Source: Triops longicaudatus (Eukaryota; Arthropoda; Branchiopoda; Notostraca; Triopsidae). Taken from it: DNA of 64,000 bases. The DNA is taken from contig JAGQDJ010000035.1 in assembly GCA_022885665.1 (NCBI GenBank), positions 215,488 to 279,487 of the forward strand. Direction: 5' to 3'. Each line of letters opens with the position of its first letter. The stretch's first letter is position 1. Below the pieces are notes generated by a model that did not search any database, was not told where the DNA came from, and saw only the letters and a program-made list of their open reading frames with translations. Of this stretch, positions 1 to 13,300 are shown in pieces. The translations under genes and the position numbers were made by a program.

Positions 1-901
1 GAAGGTCCAGATGGTCCAGTGGTAGAAGTCGACTTCACACCGCCGTTCAAGCGTCTCCGAGTGTTTGCAGACTTGGAAAAATGTTTGGGTATTAAATTAC
101 CTAGTCCTGACAAGCTCGATACTCCAGAAGCGTTGCAGTTTTTGGATAAATTGTGCGTCGAGCGCGGTGTAGAGTGCACGCCACCCAGAACGGCATCCCG
201 TTTGTTGGACAAGGTAAAGATTTGAATAAATTTCATCTTGGAAGCTTTAATTTAAAGAGTTTATTCGTTTGTTTTTCAGTTGATAGGTGAATTCTTGGAA
301 GAACAGTGCATAAATCCTACTTTTATCATGGATCAACCCCAAGTCATGAGTCCCTTAGCTAAGTACCATCGTTCAGAGCCTGGTTTGACAGAACGTTTCG
401 AGCTTTTTGTTATGAAAAAAGAAGTGTGCAATGCTTATACCGAATTAAACGATCCCTTCGTGCAACGCGAGCGGTTTGCGCAACAAGCCAAGGTACGAGA
501 TAGTTCAATCTTTCGTGTTTTTTTATTTCCGTTTATTCTATATATTTGTAAAAGAAAGCTCTGTGGAATCTTAATAGCCGTCTCCAATTTTTTTTAACTA
601 CATAGGACAAAGCCGCAGGAGATGACGAAGCCCAGTTGGTAGATGAAAACTTCTGTACCTCGTTAGAGTACGGGTTGCCGCCTACTGGTGGATGGGGCTT
701 CGGCGTCGACAGAATGACCATGTTCCTAACCAACTCCAACAACATTAAGGTATAAATTCGATCTAGCTTTGGAAGTGATGGACGTGTTGTTAATAAGTTC
801 TGTGTATTTTGTAGGAAGTTCTTCTCTTCCCGGCAATGAAACCTGATGACCCCAACAAGCCCAAAGAAGAAACGGAAAACAAAACAGTGGTAACTCCTTA
901 A
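1..901 (+). CDS. KARS: Lysine--tRNA ligase, C-terminal part (5' end outside window)
   Basis: Cytosolic/mitochondrial lysyl-tRNA synthetase charges tRNA-Lys for translation. Four exons join in frame: 1-213, 280-492, 606-749 and 815-901, all with GT/AG introns, giving the last 218 residues. Recognisable class II stretches are VDFTPPFKRL, CINPTF, SPLAKYHRSEPGLTERFELF and NAYTELNDP, followed by motif 3 (GWGFGVDRM), whose Arg contacts ATP, and the typical tail EVLLFPAMKP. The last exon ends in a short charged tail (stop TAA 899-901). A poly(A) signal AATAAA lies at 976-981. The N-terminal anticodon-binding OB-fold and motif 1 must lie upstream of the window. The identification is secure; only the upstream limit is unknown. 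Confidence 0.96.
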
Positions 902-1798
902 TAGTCTTCTCAAAAGCCAGGTTGTGGAGGTGGTGAACTGTTTTCGGCTAATTATTTGTACCATGCTCTTTCGTCAATAAAATCTGCCATGGTCACAACG
1001 ACTTAGGCGCCTTCGTGTTTGTTGTCGAGCTTCTGGACGTGTATTTTCCTACTTATTTATGTAGGCTATATTTGTTTTTTAACTGTTAGGTTATTTCTAC
1101 TGTGTAGTTTTTAAGCAATTTTTAAGATTCATTATTTAGGTACTGCAATGTGTAAGTGGAAAGAATCCTGTCGAGGTTGTAATATTTGGTTAGAGATTTT
1201 AATTGAAAATAATGAAGTAATATCCATAGCCATTTTAAAACAGGAAAGAAAATTCGCTTTCACATGACCTTACACAAATTGATTACAATTGGGCGACTTG
1301 TACAGTAGTCATAAAAAATATATTTTTTGTCAAGGTAAGGTTACATGTGCGTTGAACATATTTTTATTGCGTACCGTCATACGGAGTAATTGTGAACGAA
1401 GAAGACCTTTTCGTGTCTTTTGCAAACTTTGACTAATTGTTGAGTAAAAGCAAAAGAAAGAGTTTGTCTCTGCAGATATGTTCTTTAGAATAAAGGAAAC
1501 CTTTCACTTTCGACATCACTGCAAAATTCTGGAAGTGTTGTATTTTCAAAGTTACCCCGCGATGAGAAAAACTTCGATCGCGAACACGAAATTGCTCGAC
1601 AAAATTCAGAAATAATATTTTGGCAGAGCATTTCCTGGAACCGTTAATGTGGACTAGCTGAACACGCTGGACCATTGGCTCGAAAGAAAATTACTTCAGT
1701 TATTTAAAGAAAAAAAGATGAATGAAAAGAGATCAACAGAAGGAAAGGAAGAACCTTCCGGGTTGCTGGGAAAGTCCGCTGGTAAGGACACGCCTTAA

Positions 1799-2533
1799 CC
1801 CATTACGTGCGGCTCATATATCCCCTTACGCTAGCTTTGCTCCTCGGAACCGTTACTTAGTAGTTTCTCGTTAAGACTTTTTTCAGTTTTCAAAATTTTC
1901 CGACTTACTGTTACGGAAATACTGGACGTTCCCAAATGGGAACATTCGCGGCTAGAGTTAGTTCATTAGCGTTAAGTAGCGGCCAGTGCTGGGAAGAGGC
2001 GGAACACAGAATATGCGCTTGGAAAGTTGCTTTTTTACAGTAATTTGCACAGTTAACTACTGTGGCGTTCTATTACCCAACAGTCAATTTCGTAATCACC
2101 CAACGATGAATCCAAAGATTCATTGTTGGTAAGAATCAAATTCCCTGCACCGAGCCTGTAATATAGAGTTCCCTTTCGACCTTGCTTTGAGTCAGTTGCG
2201 TTTCTTGAGAGTGAAATTTGATTGTTGTGAACACAAAGTGAGAGTTAGCACGAGAAGGAGAGTGTTTTGTGTGATTTTGTATTGAAGTTACGAATAAACG
2301 GATTTGAAAAAGGAGTAGAACGTAACACTACTAATATACATTACCTAGAGTTGTTAATTCTTTTTTACAATGTTTTTTTTTAGACTTTTACAAGATTTTG
2401 TTGATTAGTTACAATTTATAACTACCATCCAGTGTCTTTCACACATGCAAATTTTATTAATGAAACTTCTGAAATAGCAGCGAGAAAAAATTTAAAACTT
2501 TTGTCCCATTTGGGAACAGGCGCGACTAATGGG
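1799..2533. mobile_element. piggyBac-like MITE with TTAA target-site duplication
   Basis: The segment is bracketed by TTAA at 1795-1798 and 2534-2537. Its outer ends are inverted: CCCATTACGTGCGG on the left and, read on the other strand, CCCATTAGTCGCG on the right. A 16-base palindrome GTTCCCAAATGGGAAC (1928-1943) near the left end has a counterpart CCCATTTGGGAAC near the right end. TTAA duplication plus CCC-starting inverted repeats is the hallmark of piggyBac-type elements. At about 735 bases with no transposase frame it would be a non-autonomous derivative. Confidence 0.65.
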
Positions 2534-2913
2534 TTAACTAGCTAGCTCTCGTTTGCCTCGGAACAGCCGTAACACAGGAAATGGGTAGAAGTTCACTATG
2601 TAATTTTAACAATCGAGTATGCCTGTAGGAAAAAGTTTGAACCGCGTTTTGATTTAGATGTCAGAAAGACTGGCAGATGAAGTATCGTCTGGAAAAATGG
2701 AGTCATTAACTATCCTCGTTGTCTTTCGGTAATGAAAATTTGAAAAAATAAAATTGCGCCAAGAAAGTCTCACATTTAACTTCTTGTTGCCAGGAAATAG
2801 TTTTTGCCAAAACATAAACTTAGTTTTGGTACCCTAATAAAACCCTATTCATCGCTGAATCAGGTGACATTTTATTTTTATTTATTTTATTTTTTATTTA
2901 CTTTTTATTTATT

Positions 2914-2921
2914 ATTATTAC

Positions 2922-2964
<43 letters not shown>

Positions 2965-2965
2965 T
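2914..2965. repeat. ATT trinucleotide microsatellite
   Basis: Nearly perfect run of ATT units with one ACT interruption near its start, in the KARS-DDB1 gap. It yields a meaningless poly-leucine reading frame. Confidence 0.95.
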
Positions 2966-3620
2966 GCTGTGCATTGCGTAATTGAGCAGCAGTAGATGGG
3001 CCTAAGGTTTTCTATTAAATGTCCAATTTTACCATACATGATCAGTATCACCCATTGACGGGAACGAAGATTGCTTCCTGAAATCGTTTATTCTTCAAGG
3101 TATCTGACAACAGACATATAACTTGATCTAAAACTCCTCATTTAGTATACACACACGTAAAGGGTCCCTTTACGTTTGCGTATATAATCTCCGATTTTCA
3201 ATTCACAACGGACCAATTCACAATTACCCAACTGTTAACTGGCACAATGCTCGTTTCTTTAAAAAAGACTGAAGCTACGAAAGTAGTCCAGTACACTAAT
3301 TACGCAGTCCTTGCACGAACGTTGCCCAGTGTCTTTATTTTGCGAATGTTTCGTCCCTGATAGAAGGTAACGTACAGTAGAAAACATGCGCTGTCGTTCT
3401 CGTTATATCGTAGGTGAAACGAGAACAACGTTCGACGGATTGTTCGCCGTTTGGGAAACGGTCCCTAGCTGTTCGCATTTCGAATTCTGGCGTTGCCGGC
3501 ATGCGGAGAATTCGCGCTGTTTACTCGTGAAGGAGTTTGATAACGGCGTAAAAAAGCGTTTTCATTGCGAAGTGTGTAATTCCTTTCGGCATTTTCATGA
3601 TCAACTGATACTATTCAACA

Positions 3621-6600
3621 ATGGCGCATAATTACGTGGTAACAGCCCATAAAGCTACAGCTGTCACGACATGCGTTACAGGTAATGTCTCTTTCATATT
3701 TTCTGGCATTGAAGAGCAACTCTCCATTATAAGCATGCTTTCTCTGAAAAGTTCTCCTATCACGCACTGTAATGTTTGTACCTTGCCAACTTGTAGGAAA
3801 TGCTACCTCAGCTACGGACCTTAATCTCATCGTGGTCAAGAACACTAGGCTTGAGTTGTACCTCGTGACTCCTGAGGGCTTGCGGGCATTAAAGGAAATA
3901 GAGATTTATGGCAAAATTCAAGTTGTCAAGCTTTTCCGACCTCCGGTATTTCGCCTTCCTTTTTTAAAAAAAATCATTTTTTATTTTGAAATGTTACCTA
4001 TGGTTGTAAATTTACTATTGTTGTTTTTTGTAGACCGAGCATAAGGATTTAATTTTCATCTTAACCTCCCGCTACAGCGCCATGATTTTGGAATGCGTAG
4101 GAGATAATGATAATTTGGAGATCATTACTCGTGCCCATGGCAATGTGGCTGACAAAATCGGCAAAGCTTCAGAAACTGGAGTCATTGCTATCATCGATCC
4201 TGAATGTCGAGTCATAGGCTTACGGTTGTATGACGGTATTTTGAAAATTATTCCTTTGGAAAAGGATACCAATGAGATCAAAGCTTACAATGTCAGGTGT
4301 GTAATTACGCTGCGTTGTGTCCGATTGTTACTTAGTAAATTGTCGTCTTTTCCACATTTTCAGGGTTGAAGAATTGCATATCCAAGATATCGCTTTCCTG
4401 TACGGTTGTCCAAACCCGACCATTATTGTCATTCACCAAGATATGCACGGCAGGCATGTGAAAACCCATGAGCTCTCTCTAAGAGACAAGGAGTTCGTTA
4501 AAGTAAAGCTGACTTCTCTAGCTCTCACGTTGGCAAAGCCGAACATGACACAGCACTTATAGCAAAGAAATTTAACTGATTGCGGTGCACCAAAAAATGT
4601 TGATTCTATCAGTATAACGTTGATGTTGCGAAGTTTGAAATAAGACAGTTTGTAGCTGCTGCTGCGACAGTTTGTAGCTTCTTTGTGTGTTGCTGAGCCA
4701 GGTTCGGGTTTGCATAGATGCAAACCTAAGATTTGGTATCAAAATTAAAGAATAACACTTAAATACATGGGCTTGTGTTAGAATCCGTGGAAACAAGACA
4801 ACGTGGAGACCGAGGCGTCGATCGTTATTCCTGTTCCCGAACCATATGGTGGAGCTTTAATTATTGGACAAGAATCCATCACGTACCATGACGGCAATTC
4901 TTTCGTCACAATTGCGCCGCCAATTATCAAGGTAAACTTGTCACTGAACTGTCTTAGCTTAAGTCTTATTTCCAGGTAATTACTGTGTATATTTACTGTG
5001 TTTACTCTTTTTTCAAGTTATCTTTTGCTAATTCTTAACTTAATTTTTCATCCGTATTTAAATACAGCAAAGCACAATAACATGTTATGGCAAAGTGGAC
5101 GCCAATGGATCCCGTTACTTGTTAGGCGATTTGTCTGGCCGTTTGTTTATGCTACTGCTCGACAGAGAGGAGAAAATCGATGGATCAACCACGGTACGAG
5201 ACCTGAAGATTGAGTTACTCGGTAGGGAAAAGCTACCATTGCTACTATTTGCATCTATTCTTTGAGCAGTTTTACATAATCTTTATTTTTGGCAGGTGAA
5301 ATTAGTATTCCGGAGTGCTTGACATACTTAGATAATGGTGTTGTGTACGTGGGATCGCGCTTGGGCGATTCACAGTTAATCAAGTTGAACGTCAAGCCGG
5401 ACGAAAACGGCTCATATGTGACAGTCATGGAAACGTTCACCAACCTGGCGCCCATTTTGGATATGGCAGTGGTAGATTTAGAACGACAAGGCCAAGGACA
5501 GCTCGTTACTTGCTCAGGTTGCGAGTTCATATGAACAATTCTGTTCAGATCATCAATAATTTCTGTCTGTATGCACAGGAGCGTATAAAGAAGGTTCTTT
5601 GCGCATTATACGCAACGGTATTGGCATTCATGAACATGCCAATGTCGACTTACCTGGCATCAAAGGTATATGGGCACTACGCGTAGCTACCGACGCCCCA
5701 TTTGATAATACGTTAGTTTTGTCGTTTGTGGGACAGACCAGGTACAATTCGATATTCTAAAATATTTACTATTTTGTCTTTACTTTTGTTAATAAACAAA
5801 GCAGCACAAATGCAAACGTTTTGTTTATTATACATAAATTGCTTTCCATTCGGACATTTTTTTAAATAATTGTGCTGTCCTAATTACTTGAACTATAGAA
5901 ACATAAACGTAATTAGTAAAAAAGAATATCAAGCACGTTCAATGCTTTTTATGCTTATTAAATGAAACTGACGGTTCTGTAATTTTTTTTTAATAATATT
6001 CTTTGTGTTATAGTTTTAGTCCTTGAATTAGTCTTAGCGGTTTATGTGTCTGCTTTTGTTATTATTTTTATGTAAACATTTATTGGTTCTTTATTTATTT
6101 AAGTAATGTTTGGTTTTGTGAAAGGGTTTTGACACTAAATGGCGAAGAAATGGAGGAAACGGAAATTCCAGGTTTGGTTTCTGAGCAACAGACGTTTTTC
6201 TGCGGAAATATTGGTCCGGATCATATTGTACAAGTGACTTCTAACTGTGTGCGCTTGATTAATGCCAAGACATGTCAAAAACAGAGGTAAAAATTTTCAT
6301 AAAAAATAAAGGAAAAAGTCAATAATGTGATGTTTTAGTGAGTGGCTTCCACCTGGTACAAAGAGTATTAACTTAGTGTCATGCAGTAACAACCAAATTC
6401 TCTGCGCTGCTGGCAGCGATTTGTTTTACTTGGAAATCGAAGGCAGTGAAGTCTTGCAGAAAAGGTAACTTGAAAAGCTAGTGAAAAGCTTCGTCAAGCT
6501 TAAGATATTTTGATGGGCTTAGTCACAAAGTGTTGGAATTTGAAGCGGCCTGTCTGGACATTACGCCACTTTCGGGGCCCACAGAGAAGAACGCTAGATC

Positions 6601-9600
6601 TGAATGGGCTGCTGTAGGTTTGTGGACTGATCTCTCAGCACGGTTGTTACGTTTACCATCACTAGAAGAAGCTCACCGTGAACCCTTAGGCGGAGGTGAG
6701 TACAAATGGTCTAGTTCTTCGTAATTTCCTTCGGGCATGGTCAAATTAGCGCACAACGAGTTTGAGTTTGAGCCTAGATCGCTTTAACAATTGTGGCTCG
6801 TTGGTCTAGGGGTATGATTCTCGCTTAGGGTGCGAGAGGTCCCGGGTTCAAATCCCGGACGAGCCCAGTTTTTACAGTTATAATATGTTTTCATTGATTT
6901 AAGTTTATTTTAACACTTTCAACAATAAGGACTGTTTCGAACAAGATAGATGCGTTTTTCATTGTTGTTGTGGCTCGTTGGTCTAGGGGTATGATTCTCG
7001 CTTTGGGTGCGAGAGGCCCCGGGTTCAAATCCCGGACGAGCCCGATCTTTTGGTGATTTTACTGATTTTTTTTAGCGATTTTATTGTTAAGAGCCAAGGA
7101 ACGTACTGCAATGGAAAAAGTTCGAGACATTTTCATTTTTGACATGGCTCGTTGGTCTAGGGGTATGATTCTCGCTTAGGGTGCGAGAGGTCCCGGGTTC
7201 AAATCCCGGACGAGCCCGGTTTTTGGAATTACGTACCGGTTTTCGTGGTTTTAGGGTTAATTTTTTTTCGTTTAACAATGATAGAGTACAAATAAATTTT
7301 AAAATGGGACTTTTTGTCCGTTCAAAGCATGGCTCGTTGGTCTAGGGGTATGATTCTCGCTTTGGGTGCGAGAGGTCCCGGGTTCAAATCCCGGACGAGC
7401 CCAATTTTTGCTGATTTGGTGATTCCCGGTGATTTTTGTGAAAGGTGGCTTGATGTATTGGAACTTGTCTGGCGGCTGACATTTTACTGAATACTGGCTG
7501 GAGCTCATTGGCTAAGAAAGGTGGTTCATTGGTATTATGTGACTCGTACACTTGAATCAGTTCTTCAAACTCACGTAAGAACATGAGAGTAATCCCTGAT
7601 TAAGGCAGCCTGTACAGTAAAGTTTCTTTATTGCGAATATCACACACAACGACGGTCGCCTAATTTGAAAAAATCCAAATATTGCGTTAAAAAAAACAGT
7701 ATCGTAGTTTAGGGAAAGCATCCATTACCACGAAAGTTGTTTGCACTAAGCAAATCTTCAGTTCTCGCACATTAACTTTTTACGTTTGGTTAAAATGAAA
7801 CACCAAAAGCCTCACGACACAGTTCGTAAAACAAGCGCACAGTGGAAACCCTGTCGATTCGCCAATGACACGTAAACTTGAAATCGTTTTTACGTGTATC
7901 GTCGTGAGGATGTCCCAAGAAATTCATATGAAGTTTACAGTAATAATATAGACCATGTAGCTAGTTAGTACTGACATTGTTACAAAGTTAATGCTCACCA
8001 AAGTCTACGTAAACTACTAGGGCATTAACTAATAACCTCCTTAAAAAGTACACGCGTGGCTAAGATGTTGGAATAAACGTTGGTCTGAATAATTGATAGG
8101 TTGTTATACTGCTCGAATGTAAAATGATTTACCCGACTCGTGGTAAGTTTTCCATACGTGTCTTTGCTCACCACAAACCATAGAGAGTAAAAATACGCAA
8201 CGAAAGTGAGAGCGGCGAAAATAACGCCATTGTAATATAACCAGCAATAAGCGTGAACCTTCGTTGAGTTTGAAGCAGGAAACAATAACGGTATTTCTGT
8301 ATGAATAATAATAAGGGAGGCTAACTGTTAGATAAAGGTAATTATTTGTTTTCAAGAAGCTTTGTTTCCTTCTGATAACGTTTTTATTTTCTAGATTATA
8401 ACTTTTAGCTAAAGTTTCGTAGTGTTCTTGTTAATATGATTCACCACATTCCTTCCTGATTAGCAACTGTAGTTACGTAATTCTCTGTTATGGAAAGATA
8501 GCAAACTCTGACTGAGACGTTGTTTCAGAACTTGTGAAATTATGAATCCAAAAGTACTGTAACTCTGTCATGTTTTAACATTCAACTTATTTTCTAAGCA
8601 AGTCAAAGTTTGCAATAATTCCAGCTGGTTAAATTAGGGAATGTAATTTAATTTTTTTTAATATATATATTGGCGATAGCCTATCTTAGGGTGCGAGAAA
8701 GGCTCCATTCGAAATGACTCCAATTTTTCGAATTTTGTGCAGTTTGCAATAATAGTTTCGCTCTATTCAAATATCAGGCTGGAGACAGTGTTCGCTAATG
8801 TTCGAAATTGTTACTACGGCTCGTTGGTCTAGGGGTATGATTCTCGCTTAGGGTGCGAGAGGTCCCGGGTTCAAATCCCGGACGAGCCCAATATTTTTAA
8901 AATTAGGGACCGGTTTCGTTTTTCTTTCTAATTTTTATTTTGATTAATTTAATACTCATGAGCGCCTATTACACTAGATTTTCTTTCATTCAGACTGTGG
9001 CTCGTTGGTCTAGGGGTATGATTCTCGCTTTGGGTGCGAGAGGTCCCGGGTTCAAATCCCGGACGAGCCCTATTATTTGCCGGTAATACCTTTTTTTTTT
9101 TAGCCTTTTTCGACGGCATTTTGTGGTGCAATGACAACAAAGCAGTAATGGCTCAGAAGACTTTCGGTTTTGTGCATTGTTGTCGTGGCTCGTTGGTCTA
9201 GGGGTATGATTCTCGCTTCGGGTGCGAGAGGTCCCGGGTTCAATTCCCGGACGAGCCCTTTGTTTGGTTTTTGCCCACGTTTGGCACAATTCATTGTTGA
9301 AAGTCTATCCTCCTCAGAAACGTAAATTTTGGCTTTTGCGTTTTGTCGTCGCACTTGGTGAATGAGGGAGTGGTGCCAACCCGTGAATCGTGTCTGAGTG
9401 TTGCTGACCTCGGATGAAAAGTAGTCCTACTTTTTGTGTAGACGGTTTTTGCTTTTTCACATGCTGTTCTTTGGCCATAATTATACAAGTTATGATGTAA
9501 GCAACTGCATGTTAGTCGAACCAAAATTATTTCAACCCGATTCTGCCGTTGTTGTGAGAGTATTCGATTATGTTAGACCCTGGTATAACACTTGCCAAAA

Positions 9601-10271
9601 TAAGGGGAAAGTCAATGACATCCTTTTCCTTTTCAATTACATGTGTATATATTTTTATTTTGTAAAATCATACAGAAACTAGTTGCAATAATTTTATTAT
9701 AAAAAATATTTTACAGAAACTTGATGTACTCTTCAGAAGGCTCTTCTGTATAAAGATGAGTAGAAAAGGCTCTTCCGGGTAATAATGAGTTAGTTCGACG
9801 TCAGCGTGCAAAAGTTATAGATGTTTACGTAAATATCCCAAGTGCGAGCTGATGTACCTATTTAATTTCGTGTGTTATTTCAGAAACAAATATATAGTTT
9901 TTCTATGTGTGTGATTTTTTGAGGAAAAAATTACTCAAGTAGGCTTTTAGCCAAGCTGGTGGGATAGGCTATAAGTCGTCAGCAGCTAGGAGTTTGATTG
10001 TTTATTTATTTTGTATGTGTACTTTGAGTTTTTAATTTTCCAAGTTCAAAGTGCTACTTCCGATTAGAGCTTGTGCGTGAAGAGGAGAATAGCTTTTATT
10101 TCATTGTGCCATATTTTTGAAGTTTTTTATATTCCAATGCGAGGTTTCCTTTGACTTTCATGACGTTTTTGACGGTACTTATACGTTTTTACGGGGAAAC
10201 AAGAAACTCTGTTAGCTAGTTATTTCGTAAATCTGCTCCGGGATGTTACTATTGTTTAACATCGGATTAGA

Positions 10272-10314
<43 letters not shown>

Positions 10315-13300
10315 AAACGCTGTTCAGCGCAGCTTGTCAGCTGTCGCTGGAGTCATTTGTGACACTCCGATAGCATACACCGTAGCGAAGTGTTTTTTTT
10401 TTTTTTTTCTTAAAACAAGAGTTGAGAGGGTAAAAAAGCTAAGGCAAACCACTATCAACTGGGAGTAGTAATGATGTTCTTACAAGATTTTATGAAAAAG
10501 CCATATATTTAGGGCACAAATAGTATAAGAAAGATCGCTTCGAGCAATTAAAATGGCAAAACTATGCTAATATATAAAACTTTCTTAAGAATTTAGTATT
10601 ATTTTATAAAACTTGTTCCATTTATGGAGCAAATTTTGATTTTCAGAATAAAAACTGATGAAACATTCACTGAAATCAGTTTCGTTATCATATTTAAAGG
10701 CGGTGAGATAGGAAAAAACAACGTAATATTTTAAGGAGGGTTAATAATGGTTAATAATAATATAGGTAATAATGATTAATTTTCCTGTTTTGGGAGGCTA
10801 GATCTAAATGACATTTCCCTGTAATTTTGTCTTTATTTTTCGGAATTTTGGAACGCATCCCTATTTTCAAAGTAAGTTTCCACCCCTTAAACGCGGTTTT
10901 CCTTATTCGCGGCTTTTCTCCGGAACGTATCCTCCACAAACAAGGAACTTAATCTGTAAAGTTTCCTGGTCTTAAGAAAGTGGTGGAACTGCCTGACAGT
11001 CTCTGGATATTTGTTAAAAAAAACTTCTCTTGCTTTTCTAACGTTTGATGTACCAGTGAAACTGTAATTTAAACTTTTTTTGCGTGTGCCAAAAATACTC
11101 GAAAAGAAAATGAACCACGCTCGTTCGGAACTTCCCCATGCTTGGGGCATAAGGATCAACGTTCTAAATATGTGCATTTCTCCTGTCCTGTGATTCCGAA
11201 CTGAAAAACCACGACTTGTCTATAGTTCGAATGCTTTGATTTCTGAAGACCTGCAAACGGTTTTCCATTGCATTACTTTTATGGATACAAATTTATTACC
11301 GGCATATTCCGGTATTACTCAGGAACCGTCTTTTGGTTTACGATATTTACTCTAGCATTCGCTGGAGACGTTCATCGCGGCTCGTTGGTCTAGGGGTATG
11401 ATTCTCGCTTAGGGTGCGAGAGGTCCCGGGTTCAAATCCCGGACGAGCCCAAGTTTTTTTTCTTTAACTTTCCCTGAATTTGCATATGTTTTAATATTTA
11501 CATTATAATCTTAACATTGTATTAATAGTCATACTGTTTTTTTTTTTTAGAAATTATTCCTCGATCCATTTTGATGACCTGTTTTGAAGGCAGCTTTTAT
11601 CTGTTGGTTGCACTTGGTGACGGGTCCTTGTTTTACTTCAACCTGAATCCTGTTGATGGCTCTGTCTCTGAAAAGAAAAAAGTAATCCTTGTTTATACCA
11701 CATTTTAAAAACGTTCAAACTATCTATATTAACGTATTTAATTGGGAACTGTGAACTTGCGAAACTAGGTCACTCTGGGCACACAGCCTACTGTGCTACG
11801 CACATTCAGATCGCAATCCACCATCAACGTCTTCGCATGTTCTGATCGCCCTACCGTGATTTATTCGTCCAACCACAAATTAGTCTTTTCAAATGTGAAC
11901 CTCAAAGAAGTATCACACATGTGTCCTTTGAACTCCGAAGCCTATCCAGAAAGTTTGGCCTTAGCCACAGATTCCGCCGTGACCATTGGTACGATTGACG
12001 AAATCCAAAAGCTGCACATCCGCACTGTGCCTTTGGGCGAATCCCCGCGTCGTATTGCGTACCAAGAGTCAACTCAAGTAAATCAACCTTTCGCTGTTAC
12101 AAAGTGAATAATCGTAATAATAAATTAAGTTGTTAAAGTAAACTCAGTAGACAAATTTTCACACGTAATAGACAGATGTATACGTTTCGGTTGAAATTAA
12201 TAAATATATTTAATAATATAAAGAAGTAAATGATAACAGATTATGTACAAAAATTAGATAATTAGAACCAAAATATAAGTAGTTTTTCATTATGTTTTGT
12301 ATTTTTGTGTTTAATTATTCCAAACTCTTAGACCTTTGGAGTGCTTACATCCCGCTTGGACATCGTGGACAGCAGCGGATTGACGCCCGCGCGACCTAGT
12401 GCTAGCACGCAAACGCCCTCGACTTCTTCGTCGGCTTCTGTAGGCTCTCTTATCAAATCTTCCGCTGGCGTGGGCTCTTCCACTAGCTCTGGTATATTGG
12501 GTGGGATGGGCCTGAACGAGTACGGGCAGGAAGTTGAATTTCATAACCTACTCATTGTGGATCAACACACATTTGAAGGTAAACTAAGTCGTATAAAATA
12601 ACGACTGCATAATAAAATCATAACTTATGGTTAGTGCTGCATGCTCATCAGTTCATGCAGAACGAATATGCCTTGAGTATTGTAACCGCTAAACTGGCCG
12701 ACGATCCGTCGCCATATTACATTGTTGGGACGGCTATGGTGGTTCCTGAGGAGGCGGAGCCGAAACAAGGACGACTGATTCTCTTCCAATGGGCGGACGG
12801 CAAGCTCACCACGGTAGCCGAGAAGGAAGTCAAAGGCGCGTGCTACTCTCTTGTGGAATTCAATGGCAAGCTTCTGGCCAGCATTAACAGCGTGGTACGT
12901 AACATTTTGTGTAGTCCTTACTAATGGATATTATTTTTTTTAAGATTAAATATCCATATTTAGTCAAACAAAATGTAATCTTTTAAGATTAAATGATAGT
13001 TATTTTAATAGGGTAATGTTCTTTTTGGTGAATTGTAGGTACGGTTGTATGAATGGACAGCAGAGAAGGAATTACGTCTAGAATGCAGTCATTTTAACAA
13101 TATCTTAGCCCTTTACCTGAAGCATAAGGGGGATTTTATCCTTGTGGGTGATTTGATGCGTTCGATCACGTTATTGCAGTACAAGACGATGGAAGGTAGC
13201 TTCGAAGAGGTAAAACAGAAAGCTTTTAAGCAGACAAAAAATTTTACTTGTTGGATTTTTTAAAGATGGCTAAAGACTGTAACCCGAATTGGATGACAGC

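Larger units (their letters stand above)
902..3620. other. Intergenic region, KARS to DDB1, repeat-rich
   Basis: I see no gene here. It holds a piggyBac-like MITE (1799-2533), sequence shared with the 52.8-53.6 kb region (about 1480-1680 and 2080-2240), an ATT microsatellite (about 2914-2965), and presumably the DDB1 promoter and 5'UTR. A TATATAA string lies at 3181-3187, but it is 435 bases from the start codon and may be unrelated. Confidence 0.6.

Noticed and set aside
2804..2995. 63-codon plus-strand frame with a long Leu run
   Set aside because: Created by the ATT microsatellite.
3386..3631. 81-codon frame just upstream of the DDB1 start
   Set aside because: It overlaps the DDB1 start in another frame and has no recognisable similarity; most likely 5'UTR sequence.
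8025..8355. Hydrophobic minus-strand frames within DDB1 intron 11 as a nested membrane-protein gene
   Set aside because: No recognised family, no poly(A) signal or promoter, and two overlapping frames are equally open.
6795..9258. Regularly spaced ~72-base identical units resembling a CRISPR array
   Set aside because: Each unit folds as tRNA-Pro and the host gene is a eukaryotic DDB1.
7087..9354. Recurring minus-strand frames with an 'ARPGFEPGTSRT...SENHTPRPTSH' peptide, looking like a repeat-protein family
   Set aside because: They are antisense translations of the tRNA-Pro genes; the shared peptide is just the reverse complement of the conserved tRNA sequence.
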